Of a stretch of 64,000 nt of DNA, positions 36,634 through 48,299 are shown one piece after another. Source of the stretch: Bos javanicus (lineage: Eukaryota; Chordata; Mammalia; Artiodactyla; Bovidae); the NCBI RefSeq assembly GCF_032452875.1, contig NC_083869.1:125556001-125620000 (forward strand). The letters are read 5' to 3'. Each line of letters starts with the position of its first letter. Position 1 is the first letter of the stretch. The notes under the pieces are model-generated. The model was not told the DNA's origin. It searched no databases and saw only the letters and a list, made by a program, of their open reading frames with translations. The translations under genes and the position numbers were made by a program.

Positions 36634-36740
36634 GCGCTAGCGGTGGCAGTGCCCTCATGGCCAAGATCGGGGCCTTTCTGGGCTATACTGTCCACAAGCA
36701 AGTCGAAAGCAGACAGAAAGAGAGCAAGGAGAAGAAGTAG
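36634..36740 (+). CDS. IFI6: IFI6 coding exon 5: C-terminus and stop
   Basis: 107 nt from acceptor gcattacag (ending 36633) to TAG at 36738-36740. It encodes residues 100-134: GASGGSALMAKIGAFLGYTV completes the last Gly-rich hydrophobic segment, followed by HKQVESRQKESKEKK. The tail is strongly basic. The human protein, as I recall it, ends in an acidic run, so the C-terminus differs in charge. The last four residues do not make a standard KKxx or KxKxx ER-retrieval signal. Length (134) is close to the roughly 130 residues usual for the gene. Confidence 0.94.
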
Positions 36741-36885
36741 CTGGCAGCTGCCTGGAAGCCCCGCCTTCCTCCTTGTCTTCCTTTTCCAGCTGCAGTCCAG
36801 AGCTTCCTCTGTCACACTTGGCAATGACCAAGGTAAAAAAAAAACACACACACACAGAATAAACGTCTCTCAGAAAACACTCAGT
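36741..36885 (+). terminator. IFI6: IFI6 3' UTR and poly(A) signal
   Basis: A short 3' UTR with a (CA)n run at 36844-36856 and a canonical AATAAA at 36858-36863. Cleavage is expected about 15-25 bases further on, followed by a GT-rich 'ctgctgtgagtcgtggtt' element. The exact end is inferred. Confidence 0.85.
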
Positions 36886-36889
36886 CCTG

Positions 36890-38450
36890 CTGTGAGTCGT
36901 GGTTGCTATGAGAAGCCCAACAAGATCTGGCTCTGGTCTGCCTCATCCACACACCCCACCCCCATTTCCCTCCCCAGAGCCCATCACAGCTCCTGGAGCA
37001 CAACCAGCTGGTTTTGCCTCTGAGCCTTGGTGTGTTCTGGTCTCTTGGCCTAGGACGTGCTTCTGAAGCTCACAACCCACCTCAGACATACCTCGTCCTC
37101 CGGGACTCCTTCCTGGCAGAGCCTTCCTGCTACCCCTGTCACAGCCTGGGCGCCCAGGCTCCATTTCACAGGGTGCCTGGGGAGGCAGATCTGTTCTCAG
37201 TGAGCGAAGCTTCCAGCTACGTCCCTGATCAGGTAGAGATGGAGAAGCCAGATCTCTAGTCTCCAAAGAAGCGCTAGACGGGTCTCCCTTTGTCATGGGG
37301 AAACGGTTTAAGAGCAGCTTTTGGGGGGTGGGGGTGGTCAGCGAGGCCTCCCTTCCTTTAGAGAGCTCTGGGGACAGGGTGGGGAGTTTGCAGCTGGAGC
37401 CCACACGCCTTCTGAGGGGGAAGGGGAGGCCCAGCCCTTGGGAAGATCTGAGGTTCGGGAGGCCTGTCCAGGGAACCAGAGTGCCAGGACCTCGGCTGAG
37501 GGGAGAAGGGCAAAGAGGCCCCGGAAACCACTCTTCAGTAAAGCTCGGGGTGGTTCTGGCACTAATGGAGAGAGAGACAGACTCGAGCTCTGGTTCCGGC
37601 CTGAGTGGGCGTGCCAGCCGCGATTCCAGACCAGCCTTCTAGAGAGATCCGCACCCCCGGGGAAGTGGCCATGTGTGAACCACAAACGCCGGTCACTAAA
37701 GGGCCCAGCCAGCTGTTCTCAGGCCTCCCCCACCCCACCCCACTTCTAACCCAGAATTTCTCCTTGGATTGCCAACGTGCAGAGGCGGCTAAGAGGCTAT
37801 ATCATGCTCGCTCCTGTCTCCCGGTCGGATGCCGCCCTGCAGGTGGCAAACTGTTGGCCTCAGCTGGCTCACCCCAGGGCCCCAGAGAAGCCGGGTTTGT
37901 GAAAGAGGGGGCACAGGTGCTGGAGGCCCCACCGGCACCTCAAACACACAGATCTCCACAGTTTGTTCCAGGAGCGGAAGCTGAGCTGAGTGCCCTGCCC
38001 TGAGAGTCACCACAGGGCATCAGCTGAGCCCCACCTCGGTGGACTTCTGCCCACGTCTCAGGCATCACACTCCCCCAGGCGTGCTAACTGCACCCCAGTT
38101 TGTCCACAGAGTTGATATCCCAGAGATGGAAGTGTGTTCCCTCAGCCCCTTCACAGCAGGCACTGCATCTCTCTCATCTCGCCTCCCCAGTGCCTGGCAT
38201 ACAGCAGGTGCTCAATATATGTGCATAGAATTGAACTTGAGGCCAGTCTCCTTCCATCCACCTGTCCCTTCACCTCACCCAACCTTCATGGGAGGCAGGG
38301 GCTAGACCGCTTGTTCTTTTCCTGGGGAGCCCTTGATAATACCCGCTGTCACTGCCATGCAGGCCTCAACCCCCTTTAATGCTGTGGTCAGGCAAACACA
38401 GGCCCCTAACTTTTGCTCAGTATTCTCTAGCATGGGTGAGGCTGAGTTTT
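36890..38450. other. IFI6 downstream flank, no gene recognised
   Basis: GC-moderate unique sequence. Several overlapping open frames on both strands at about 37295-38003 reflect base composition. None shows a domain, a splice-consistent exon or a start context I would defend. Confidence 0.55.
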
Positions 38451-38820
38451 CCATGAAGCAGTGGAGCAGAGTGGTTCGGGGTGTCCCTCTGGAGTCCCAC
38501 AGACCTGGGTTCAAAGCTGCCTGCCCTCTCTTACCATGCTTCGTGCCCTGCACAAGTTCCTTCACTGCCCTGTGCTGCACTTCCCTTCCCTGTAAACCGA
38601 GAACAATAATAGCCTCTCTGTGTTAGTTGCTCAGTCGTGTCTACTCTTTGTGACCCCATGAACAGTAGCCCACCAGGCTCCTCTGTCCATGGGATTCTCC
38701 AGGCAAGAATACTGGAGTGGATTGCCATTTCTTATGAGATTAGATGAAACCATGAACAGAGTTTAGCAGATGCCTGACAAATGCTAAACACTCAGTAAAT
38801 GTCCATTATTATGACTAGGG
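38450..38820 (+). repeat. MIR remnant split by a Bov-tA fragment
   Basis: MIR text on the left ('cacagacctgggttcaaagc', 'ccctgtaaaccgagaacaat') continues on the right ('aatgctaaacactcagtaaa'). Between them a reversed partial Bov-tA (about 38618-38732, 'tagttgctcagtcgtgtcta' to 'ggattgccatttc') has inserted. Confidence 0.7.
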
Positions 38821-41400
38821 ACTTGCATAAAGCAAAGAGGAGACAGCCAAATAAAACCAAGAATTATATCATCTAACTTTGGAGCCTGGGTTTACGTTCT
38901 AGCGCTCACAGCCCTGGATCTTCTTTTTTCCTAAGTGTAGGCATCCTGCCCCCAGGGGCATACACCGTCCTTAGATATCATATTGTCCTGAACAGCATTT
39001 AAGGCCAGAGAGAGGTGGACGACTCTGGCCCCAGATTTTAGATCTGAGGCCTCAGCAGTTCTCAAGCTGAGTGACACTGGCAATGACCCGTCTTTAAGGT
39101 GATCCTCTGCCTATCACAGGATCCCTCTGGGCCAGTGCAGGATAACTCTTGACTTTCATTCCACAGCATTTACTGGGCACTCACTCTGTGTCTGGCACTG
39201 TGCCAAATATTAAGGACACTGCAGTGGAAGAGATCCAGTTCCTACCTACTTGGAGCCCCCTGCATACAAATTAGAAGCCCCTCAGAATATTCATGACCCC
39301 CCCTTTCTCCTTCCCTGTCACCACCTCCTCGCCCCCATCTCTTTTCACCCATCCTGGCCCTTGTCAACTTTCATGGACCACAATCACCTTGTCTATAAAG
39401 TATGAGACAGAATGATGAATGTAAACCCAGAATTCGCTAGTGCAACAAGTCAGGAGATGCTAATCACCTTTGGACTCCTCCTTGGCAATGGTCTTCAGAA
39501 AGACACAGCACCAAATCCTGGTTCAGCTCCAGAATGGGGCACTCACCCTGCCCACTCAAGGAAGGTTACTTGCCTTCCTTGAGTCCCAGCTTCCTCATTT
39601 TTAAAACAAGGGGAGGTTGGACATCAGTGTCTCTGGGCACTTCCTGCTCTAAAACTGCTGAGCCTGAAGCACAGACTTCTGAATCCCCTATGCCTGTCAT
39701 GTCCCAGCCCTCTGAGGTTTCATTTTTGGAAGCGGCCAAAAGCCACCTTGTAGTGCCAACTTCGGTGACTATGGTGCTGAGAGATGCCTATTTGGTCACA
39801 AAGAAGGGTGGCTAGAAACTAGCAGGGCTGTTCCTCACTCTGGGACCGCACCCTAAGACAAATCCAAAAATAGATCCCATCTGCGTGGCTGACTTGATGG
39901 AAAACAATGTTGAGGTCCCCTGACATCATCATTTCTCTCTGGACCTCGAGATCCTAGTCTATAAAACAGAGGATGGGGAGAGCTGGACTCTCATCTAGAC
40001 CTAGAATGTCTTTCCAAAGTGCTCAAGTCAGAGGTGTCTTGCTCTTTGATAAAAATCCCTTTATCTAGAGATTTATTTTATTCTTTAAGGAGCCCCCTGG
40101 CCCCCAAGACCCTTGAAAGTCCACTCTCCCTCTCAGGGCAGGCTTCCCACAATCCCATTGTGCTATGCACGAGTATGACCACCAGGTGGCAGTGCCGTCT
40201 CAGCCTGAAAGCCGCCTCAGCCTGACTCATCCTCCCGCAGCTCCACTGTGATCAACAGCTCTCCCTGGGGCCAGCCCCACCAAGGATGCTAGAGACTAAA
40301 ATGATTCAGGCTCTGCGCCGGCTCTGCGGCAGGAGCTCCTGAAGCTCACAGGAGTGGTCAACTCTGAGGATGCCTGCAGGGCTGCCCTCTCCTCTCCTTC
40401 TAGGCCCTCGATCCTGCAATGCTGGGATTTCCAAACTCCTGACCACAGCAATCAGGACACCCTGTGACCAGGTTTCACTTCCAGGCTCACAGCCTGTGCT
40501 CCCAGACCTGAGTCATGCGGGATTTAAAGGCAATGAGAGGAGCACTCCACACAGACCCTTCTTGTCTGGGCAGGAGATGATGATTCCTGGAACAGGGCAT
40601 CTCTGGACCCAGCCTTGAAGGGGACCTGGGCCAGGAGAGGGCTTGGGTCAGCAGTAGCTGGAGGGAGTAGAGGCAGAGGAGGCCTGTGGCTTCCTGTGAA
40701 GAACTGAAGAGCCACTTCCTTTAAGCTAGCCGGTTCTGGGGGAGGGGCAGAAGGTTAGGGAGCGTGGACTTCCTGGCTCAGGGGGAGAGGAAGGCCCTAG
40801 GAAGACCCTATGAAGAGGCCCAGAGCAACCTTCTATTTCCTTTCCCTCTGTGGTTTCCATGAAACAGACAGGACTGACAGGCAAGCTCACACCTTTTCCA
40901 GGTTCTGTGAAGCCACACGGAGGTCAGATTAGGGGAGGTTCATTTGTAGCAGATCAGTAAAGAAATGGGGTCTTGATGGCTCAAAGAAATAGGCCCAAAG
41001 TCACCTCCAGGTATGTAGGAATCTAGGCTAGACATTTGACCAAAGGGGCCCCCCTACCCTCACCGACCTTCCAATGATAGCCTTCTTTACTCTGGAGTCT
41101 CCACTCCAACATCACCTACTCTGAGAAGCCCTCCTTGACCACACTTTAAAGGAGCCTCCTTTTTTCTCGCTACCACAGCAGTTCCCAAACTTATCTACAG
41201 CTGGAATTACCTGGAGGGATCAAAACATACTGATATGTGTCTTACCCACAAAAATTGTTATTTAACTAGTCTGGGGTGTAGCCTGGGCTTTGGAAGTTAA
41301 GAGAAAATCTCTGGGTGATTTTTATGTGCAGACAGACAAGTGTGGGAACCACTGGGCTAGCATGTCATCCTGTTTTAATTTTCTGTAAAAGGCCAGTAAA
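38820..41400. other. Intergenic, one CTCF-type motif, no gene recognised
   Basis: Mostly unique or very old sequence with low repeat content for this window, apart from MIR-like bits near 39160-39240. The CTCF motif at 40179 is listed separately. Confidence 0.55.
40179..40192 (+). promoter_or_regulatory. Consensus CTCF-binding motif
   Basis: CCACCAGGTGGCAG fits every position of the CTCF core CCASYAGRKGGCRS. It lies between IFI6 and the orphan CpG islands, outside any young repeat, so it is a candidate boundary or loop anchor. Binding is inferred from the motif only. Confidence 0.7.
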
Positions 41401-41412
41401 GAAATGGAGACT

Positions 41413-41705
41413 TGGATGTCCTTGGTGGTTCAGTGGTTAAGCATCTATCTGCCAGTGCAGGAGACATTGGTTTGATTCCTGGTCTGGGAAGATTGCACAT
41501 CCCTTGGGGCACCGGCGCCACAACCACTGAGCCTGCATTTTACAGCCCGTGTTCCGAAACAAAAGAAGCCACCGCAAAGAGAGACCTACATACCGCAGCT
41601 AGAGAGCAGCCTCAGCTCACCGCAATTAGAGAAACCCTGCATGCCGCAACAAAGACTCTACGCTGCCAAAAATAAATAAATTTTTTAAAAATAAAGTTTT
41701 AAAAA
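41413..41705 (+). mobile_element. CHR-type SINE
   Basis: The head 'gatgtccttggtggttcagt', the 'gcaacaaagactctacgctg' region and an AAATAAAT-type tail. Confidence 0.82.
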
Positions 41706-42379
41706 GAGAACATCCTTTTTAAAAAAAATTAAAGAATGGAGCCTTGGTTGCTTCAAGAAGCAGACCCAAACACTCAGCCCCAAATTCAAGTCTAAGGAAC
41801 CTCAGAACCTAGTCCCAAACACCCAGATCCAAGGTTTTACTTATACCACCTCATTTAATCCTTACCACAATCTCCTTAGATATTATTAGGATCCTCATTT
41901 CACAGAAAAGAAATGAAGGTAGAGAGATGCCAAGTCACTTCCCCAAGGAAAACAGCTGGCAAGCGACAGGCCAGGACTTGAACCCAGTCAGCCGCACTAG
42001 GACAGTGCCTGGCCTCCAGAGGGAACTCTATAAGTAACTGCCCAACCAAGGGATTTAATTTTCATCTCCTTCTGCCTCACCCATCCAACCCCATTCAACT
42101 GAGCAACCAGGCAACCTGTAGATCTATTTTCTAATTATTTCTTGAGTCTGTTCACCAGTCTCCACCCACATGGCCCTCCTCTCAGCATCCAGGTCACTAC
42201 CCTCAGGCCTAGAGGGAACCCACAAAGTCCTTCTAAGAGGTTACCCTGTGTCCACTCTTGATCCTTCTGTTCACTCTTATTTATTTTCCACACAGGGCCA
42301 AGAAGATCTGAAAACAAAGGAGATCAAGCGACACTCCCCCCAAAAACCCAACCAGTAGCTGCCCATCACACTTAGAATA

Positions 42380-42810
42380 AAGTTCTACTTTATTTTGGCC
42401 CTTGAGGTCTTTAATAATCTGCTCCCCCAAATCTCCAGAGTCTTACCTCACTGCGCTTCCCCTCCCCCAACTCTTTTCCAGCCACACTGGCCTCTTTTCC
42501 CTTCCCAGAACCCTGCAAGAGCCTGCCAAGTTCAATGCCTTTCCACAAGCTCTTTCCTCTGCTTGGAACACTTTTATTGCTTCAGGAGTCAGCTGGAAGG
42601 TAACTTCTCCAGAGACCCGAGCCCCCAATCTAAATTCAACACTCCTTTATTCCGGCAGCCGGTTCCGTATGTTGCTAGAATTGATTACGGTTGTAATAAA
42701 AGCATGATGGGTGTAAACATTTGTTACTGTCAGACTTGCTCACTAGACTTGAGCGTTCACCAGCACCCAGCTCAGCGCCTGGCACACAAGAGACGCCCCA
42801 AAGCTTTGGC
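42380..42810 (+). repeat. L2 LINE remnant
   Basis: Typical L2 3' text: 'cttacctcactgcgcttccc', 'ctctttcctctgcttggaac' and 'gtcagctggaaggtaacttc'. Followed by 'agcgcctggcacacaagag'. No coding capacity. Confidence 0.6.
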
Positions 42811-42949
42811 TGAGCGGACAGTTAAGATGGACAGCTGGATGCACAAATCGATGAATGGGTGGATGAGTGACTGAGTGAATAAATACACTTTAAAACTTAG
42901 AAAACGATTCACCTGCTTGTATATTTCTCAGGTTAGCTATAGCTACATG

Positions 42950-43430
42950 CGCGATTTACAAGGGAGTTATTTTCACCCTTTGACAAGCCCCACCCACTGG
43001 CCCTTCGAGGCTTTTCCCAGGCCCGGCCACCGGGCGGGACTTCCAGGGCCGGATGAGTGACGTCACGGGGCGTGCCCGGAGTCGGCCTCTGCCTCCTGAT
43101 TGGCGGGCGCCCAGGGCCGCGGCTCTCACCGCCTCTGCCGTCGGCGTGGAAGCCGTGGGAGCTGAGCCGAGGGACCTCGGCGAGGTGTCCCCTTGGACCT
43201 CGGCGACGCCGTCTGCAGCTGCGGCGGCCTCGGCTCATCGGGGTCCCATGGGGCATGTTCACGTAGCGCTGAGCCTTTGGCCAGTCTCTCGCCCTTCTGC
43301 CGGGAGATGGGACAGCGCAGGGGGCCCGCGTTGCGGCTGGACCGCGCCCCGCAGAGGGCGGGGCAGAGAGCTGGTGACCAGACCCCTACGCGCTCGCCGA
43401 AGCGCCACTATTTCGGGCCTCTGACCTCAG
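42950..43430. promoter_or_regulatory. Orphan CpG-island promoter with a CRE
   Basis: An abrupt CpG-dense block in otherwise ordinary DNA. It has a perfect palindromic CRE, TGACGTCA (43058-43065), and an inverted CCAAT box, ATTGG (43099-43103). The GC-box-like text and a GGGACTTCCA NF-kB-like site (about 43036-43045) fit a TATA-less promoter. No known coding exon lies next to it, so it may drive a non-coding RNA or an unrecognised 5' exon. Direction is not determined. Confidence 0.6.
43058..43065. promoter_or_regulatory. Palindromic CRE (CREB/ATF site)
   Basis: TGACGTCA, exact and CpG-containing, about 35 bp from the inverted CCAAT box, an arrangement common in CREB-bound promoters. Confidence 0.8.
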
Positions 43431-44660
43431 CGAGGAAAGTCCCAGAAACACAGCCCTACACACCACCACCACCTCCCAACTCTTCTGGACACGCTTCATC
43501 TCTTCCCCAAACCCCCACCCCAAACTCAGACCCCAAAGACCTGAATGAGGAGTAGCACTGATTCCTATTGCCTCCGTGAGACTCCATGCCCGCCCTGCAA
43601 GGCGGGAGATGCTGTTCCCATTTTACAGACAAATGGGTTGGGGTTTCTGGTTGGATGCTCTTTATCTGAGGTCGCACAAATGAGATAGTGGCCAAGCCAG
43701 GGTAGACTTGAAAGCCCAGCCTCTTTCTTCTACCTCTCAGCTTGGTGCCTCTTGTCTACTGACCCTGCTACCAGAAGCATCATGAGGTCCTGAGGGTCCG
43801 CGGCTCCTGGATCCAGCTGGATCCCACCCACACTGGGGCCTCGGCAGCCAGCTAAGAGCTGACTGTATGCCAGGAGTCGCCCCTTCCTTCTGTACTTGGT
43901 CACTCCCCAAAACCACGGAGGGACCTAGGCTAAAATTAGGCAGTGGCCAAGGAGCATTCTGGTAACCATCAAGTCCCTGAAACTAGACTGGGCCAGTTAT
44001 TTCCTGCATGACCTTCAGTGGTTTCCTTTCTTGGAGCCTCTGTTTATCATTTGTAAAGGGGGAATATTATCCCTCCCCGGGGTCTCTGTGTGCCGGTCTT
44101 CAGGAAAACTGCTCTTCTCTCTCCCAGGTCTCCTACTACTATAGATAATAATGTTTAAATCCTCAATAATTAAAACACCCTTGTACCCTCTCAGAGAGCA
44201 TGGCCTCCTCTTCAGGGTCCCTGTGATGGCAAAACGCCAGCATAAACTGCATATAACCTGGTCCTTGATGGAAGTCACAGACCCTGGGTGGGGCAGGCAG
44301 CAGGTGAGGGGGGGGGTGCATAGCTTCCCCAGCTTCAGCCCCTCTTGGCCTCCATCTCTGCTGAGGAACCGGCTCTCTCATAACTTCGACTCACTCTCGG
44401 TTCTGTGGCCTTTGCAGAGCCGTTCCCCAGGGGAACCCTGCCTCTCCTGCCGCCTCCTGTTATCCTCTCTCCCTTCTCCCCACCCCCCCAATTGTTTATC
44501 CGTGCCTACTCTGTGCATCCGTCACTGAAGAAGCTCATTGCCAATGCTTGCAAAGGAGGAGACTGACAAGGAAACCGAGTTATAATTCATCACCCATCCC
44601 CAGCGCTATTGCCCTCCCCGGTTCTGCCCTCAGCGGTGCAGTCTGCTCTCTACTCGGCAG
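43430..44660. other. Intergenic, no gene recognised
   Basis: Low repeat content, with a MIR-like trace near 43960-44060. It contains the first copy of a 32-bp perfect direct repeat (44134-44165). Confidence 0.5.
44134..44165 (+). repeat. 32-bp direct repeat, copy 1
   Basis: The sequence starting tactactatagataataatg is identical over 32 bases to 45220-45251. Looser similarity (attaaaa) continues about 10 bases past the end. Confidence 0.85.
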
Positions 44661-45145
44661 CTTGAGCCATCCTGATAAAAGGGAGGTCAGAACATGTCAC
44701 TCTTCCGCTCAACCCCCTCCCAAGGCTCCCCAGCCCAGAAGAAAAGCCAGCGTCCTTGCTGTGACCTGGACGGCCTGCCTGAGCTACCTCATCGCCTCCC
44801 ACTCTCCCCTCTGAGAGCTCCATTCCAGCTGCACGGGCTGCCTTGCTGTTTTTCAACATGCCAGGCATGCTCCTGCCTCAAGCCTTTGCATTCGCCCTTG
44901 GTGCCGCTGGAATGTCTTCCCCAGACATCCAGGTGACCTCCTCCCTTCACTCAGGTGTCTCCAACTCATTCAAGGGCTTCCTTGAAATACTGAATACTAC
45001 TTCCTACTTGCCTTCTGTCCTTTTATCTGCTTTATTGATGTTTTCTTGGCATTATCAAGCGACAGATAATTATTTGCTTATTGTGTGTTCCCCTACTTAC
45101 AAGAGTGTAAGTCCCATGAAATCTCCTACAGTTTCTCACCCCTCA
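44660..45145 (+). repeat. L2 LINE remnant
   Basis: A second, clearer L2 3' region: 'ctccattccagctgcacggg', 'tcctgcctcaagcctttgc', 'cttccccagacatccaggtg' and 'ctccctt'-type repeats. Many closed frames. Confidence 0.65.
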
Positions 45146-45219
45146 GGAAAAAAAAAAAATGGGGGAGGGAGAGGAAAGAGTATCAGGAAACTATAAAAAA
45201 AGAAAGGCAACACTCACTA

Positions 45220-45251
45220 TACTACTATAGATAATAATGTTTAAATCCTCA
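45220..45251 (+). repeat. 32-bp direct repeat, copy 2
   Basis: Identical to 44134-44165. The two copies enclose about 1.05 kb that is mostly L2. Confidence 0.85.
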
Positions 45252-45279
45252 GTCATTAAAAGAACTTGCTTTTGGTGCA

Positions 45280-46340
45280 GGAAGAGACAAAGGAATGGGC
45301 TGGACTAGAATGTCCAGAAGTAGACCCAACTGTAGAGAAGAATTTAGTACTTGATGAAAGCGGCATCTCAAAGTGAAGAATGGACTCTCTAATAAATAGC
45401 GTTGGGACAGCTAGGTAACCAATGGAGGGAAAATGAGATCTCTACCTCACATTACAGCATTAGGATAAGCTCCAAAGGGGTCAAAGTTTGAAATGTTAAA
45501 AAATTAAAATAAAAGCACTAAAGGAAAACAGGAGAGAATCTGTAATCTCATAGTGGGAAAAGTCTAACTGACGACTCAAAAACCAAAATGTCATTAGAAA
45601 AGATTGACAAAGTCAACTATATAAAAATAAAAAACTTTTGCATGGAAAAAAAATCATATAAATAAAAAAATTGCATAAATCAAGTCATAAGATGAATGAC
45701 AAAATAGAGGAAAAGATTCACATCTCAGATCACAGACAAAGGATCATCTCTCTAATTTATAAAGAATTCCTGGAAGGCCACTAAAAGGATCAACAATCTA
45801 GTAGAAATAGGCAAAGATATGAATTGACAGTTTGCAGAAAAGTAAATACAAATGGCTTTTAAACATATGGAAAGAAGATCAAACACAGTTGAAAATAACG
45901 AAAATCAGGAAAAACATGGTGGGATACCATGTCTTATCCGTCTGGTGAAAAATCCAAAAGTTTAATAATATACTCTGTGGGCCTTTCTGTAAGGAAACCA
46001 TACTCTCACACCTGCAAATATAAATTGGTACAAGTCCCCAAAAGGGCATTTTGGCAAAATCTATCAAAATTACAAATGCATCCAGATATTCTACTTCTGG
46101 GAATTTATCCTTCGGATATACTTGCAGAAGTGAGAAATGATGTATGGACACGATTATTCTCGGCAGCGCTGTTTGCAATAGCAATAGACTGGAAACAACT
46201 CAACTGTCTGTTAGTAAGTGCTGGGTTAGGCAGAGTACAATCCATTCATAAAATGAGATACTCTTTAACTATGAAAGAGAATAAGGGAGATCCATGCATC
46301 CTGACAGGGAAAGGATATCTGTAAGGGATAGTAAGTTTTA
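45280..46340 (+). mobile_element. L1 LINE ORF2/3' remnant
   Basis: Sense-strand L1 text: 'acaaaggaatgggctggact', 'aaatagcgttgggacagcta', 'gacaaaggatcatctctct' and 'tttgcaatagcaatagactg'. Strongly decayed. Confidence 0.75.
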
Positions 46341-46351
46341 AAAGCAAGGTA

Positions 46352-46505
46352 CAGATACTTCCCTGGTGGTCAATGGCTAAGACTCCATGCTCCCAAGGCT
46401 GGTCAGGGAACTAGATCCTGCATGTCACAACTAAGACCCAACATAGTCAAATAACAAATAAATTTTAAAAATAAACAAATAAATTTTTTAAAGTATATGT
46501 TAATT
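46352..46505 (+). mobile_element. CHR-type SINE
   Basis: The head 'acttccctggtggtcaatgg', a short body and an (AAAT)n tail. Confidence 0.75.
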
Positions 46506-46704
46506 TAAAAAAGCAAGGTGCAGAGCAGCATATATGATATTCCACCTTTTGTAGGAAAAAGAGGGAGAATTATATATACAGCTGACCCTCTAACAATTCA
46601 GGGTTACGAGCTCTGAAGCCCTGCACGGTCAAAAATCTGTGTACTGCTATGTCTGCCTCAAAAACGAAGGAATTGATAATGACTCACACAAAAGCAGGAA
46701 GTGG

Positions 46705-46862
46705 GGAACTCCCTAGTGGTCCAGTGGCGAAGACTCTGTGCTCCCAATACAGGGGTGCTAGGTTCGATCCCTGGTCAGGGAACTAGATCCCACGTGCCAC
46801 AACTAAGACTCTATACTGCCAAATAAATAAAAAATAAATATTTGAAAGAAAAAAAAAAAAGC
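46705..46862 (+). mobile_element. CHR-type SINE
   Basis: 'gaactccctagtggtccagt', 'ggttcgatccctggtcaggg' and the 'ccaaataaataaa' tail with poly(A). The text gcaggaagtggg is repeated on both sides (about 46694 and 46860), giving a target-site duplication. Confidence 0.85.
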
Positions 46863-47209
46863 AGGAAGTGGGAACAGTTCAGATAGAATCAGGATTCAAA
46901 CTTCAGTTCTTTTGATTCCAGATACTGGGATCTCTAATCAAACACAAACTTTCCCCCACACAATTAATTTAAAGATCTATAAAATGAAATCCCTTGAAGT
47001 CTCCTACAGATCTTAATATACCCATTCTACAGCTGGAGTTTGTCCAGGTACCATATTTATTGGGGAAAAAAATCTATGAATAAGTGGACTTACACATCTC
47101 AAACCCATGTTGTTCAAATGCCGACTGTGTAGTCATAATCTTACTGAGAGGCAGTATAACCAGTGATTAACAGCACAGGCTCAGAAGCCAGACTGCCTGA
47201 GTGCAAATG

Positions 47210-47645
47210 TACTTTTGGGTGCCAGGCTGGGTTCAGTAGTGTCCCACCAAAATTGATGTCCGTCTGGAACCTGGAAATGAATGTGACCTTATTTGGAAAT
47301 AAGGTCTTGTTTGCAGATGTAATCAAGGTAAAACAAGGTCATTCCTACATTCAGTATGAATGGTATTCTTATAAGAAGAAGAAAATTTGGACACAGAGAC
47401 AGGCAACACACATATGAAGACAGAGGCAGAGACTGGAGTGATGCATCTACAAGCCAAAGAATTCCGAGAATTGCTGGCAACCACCTGAAACAAGGAGATG
47501 AGAGGCTTGGAACAAATTCTCCCCAGAGCCTCCAAGAAGGACTGAACCTTGCTGACCCCTCAGTTTTAGACTTTTAGCCTCCAGAATTGTGAGAGAATAG
47601 ATTTCTATTGTTTTAAGCTACCCCGTTTTTGATAATTTCTTCTAG
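47210..47645 (+). mobile_element. MLT1-type MaLR LTR
   Basis: Ordered blocks: 'gaccttatttggaaataagg', 'agatgtaatcaaggtaaaac', 'cagaggcagagactggagtg' and 'gcctccagaattgtgagaga'. No internal region. Confidence 0.75.
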
Positions 47646-47649
47646 CAAC

Positions 47650-48290
47650 CCTTGAAGCTGTAGTGGTAATATAGCTACTTAGAAGCTGTGTCATCTTGGG
47701 CAAGTTATTTAGCCAGCCTCTCTGTGCTCCAGTTTTCTCATTGGTTCTGGAACCAATCCCCAGCAGATACCGAGGGACAATAGTCACCAAGTCTCTATAT
47801 TCTTGGACAAATAATTCAGCCTCCCTGGGCCTCAGTTTCCCCATCTGTAAAATAGGGACAATGAGATTGACCTTTCTGTACATTTACTGTGCACAGTAAC
47901 CCAACAGGCACCTCACATGCATCGTTTCACTTCATCACAAAGCAGATTTTATTAATATACCCATTTTACAGATGAGGAGGTTTAAGGAGTTTAAGCAGCT
48001 TGTTCAAGGTCACTTGGTCAGTAAATCGAGAAGTCAGGATTTGTCTAGAGGCCAGTGTCAGGGTTATGGAGAGAAGGCAGTGTGAATCAGTTCAAGCAGA
48101 CCCTGGGTCAGACTCCAGCTTGTCCATTCATTCACTAGTTGTATGACCGTGGATAAGTCTCTGGAGCTCTCTGGCCTCTAACCTTATTAACTGGAAGAAT
48201 GACTCTACTTTGTAGGGAGATAATGCAGGTAGAATGTTTAGAACAGGGCCTGGCACACAGTAGGTGCTCAATAAAAGAGGATCCCCGCCC
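47650..48290 (+). repeat. MIR remnants
   Basis: Two or three MIR-like copies: 'gtgtcatcttgggcaagtta' (47690), 'gcctcagtttccccatctgt' (47830) and 'cctggcacacagtaggtgct' (48250). Confidence 0.65.
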
Positions 48291-48299
48291 CCTTCCTTC

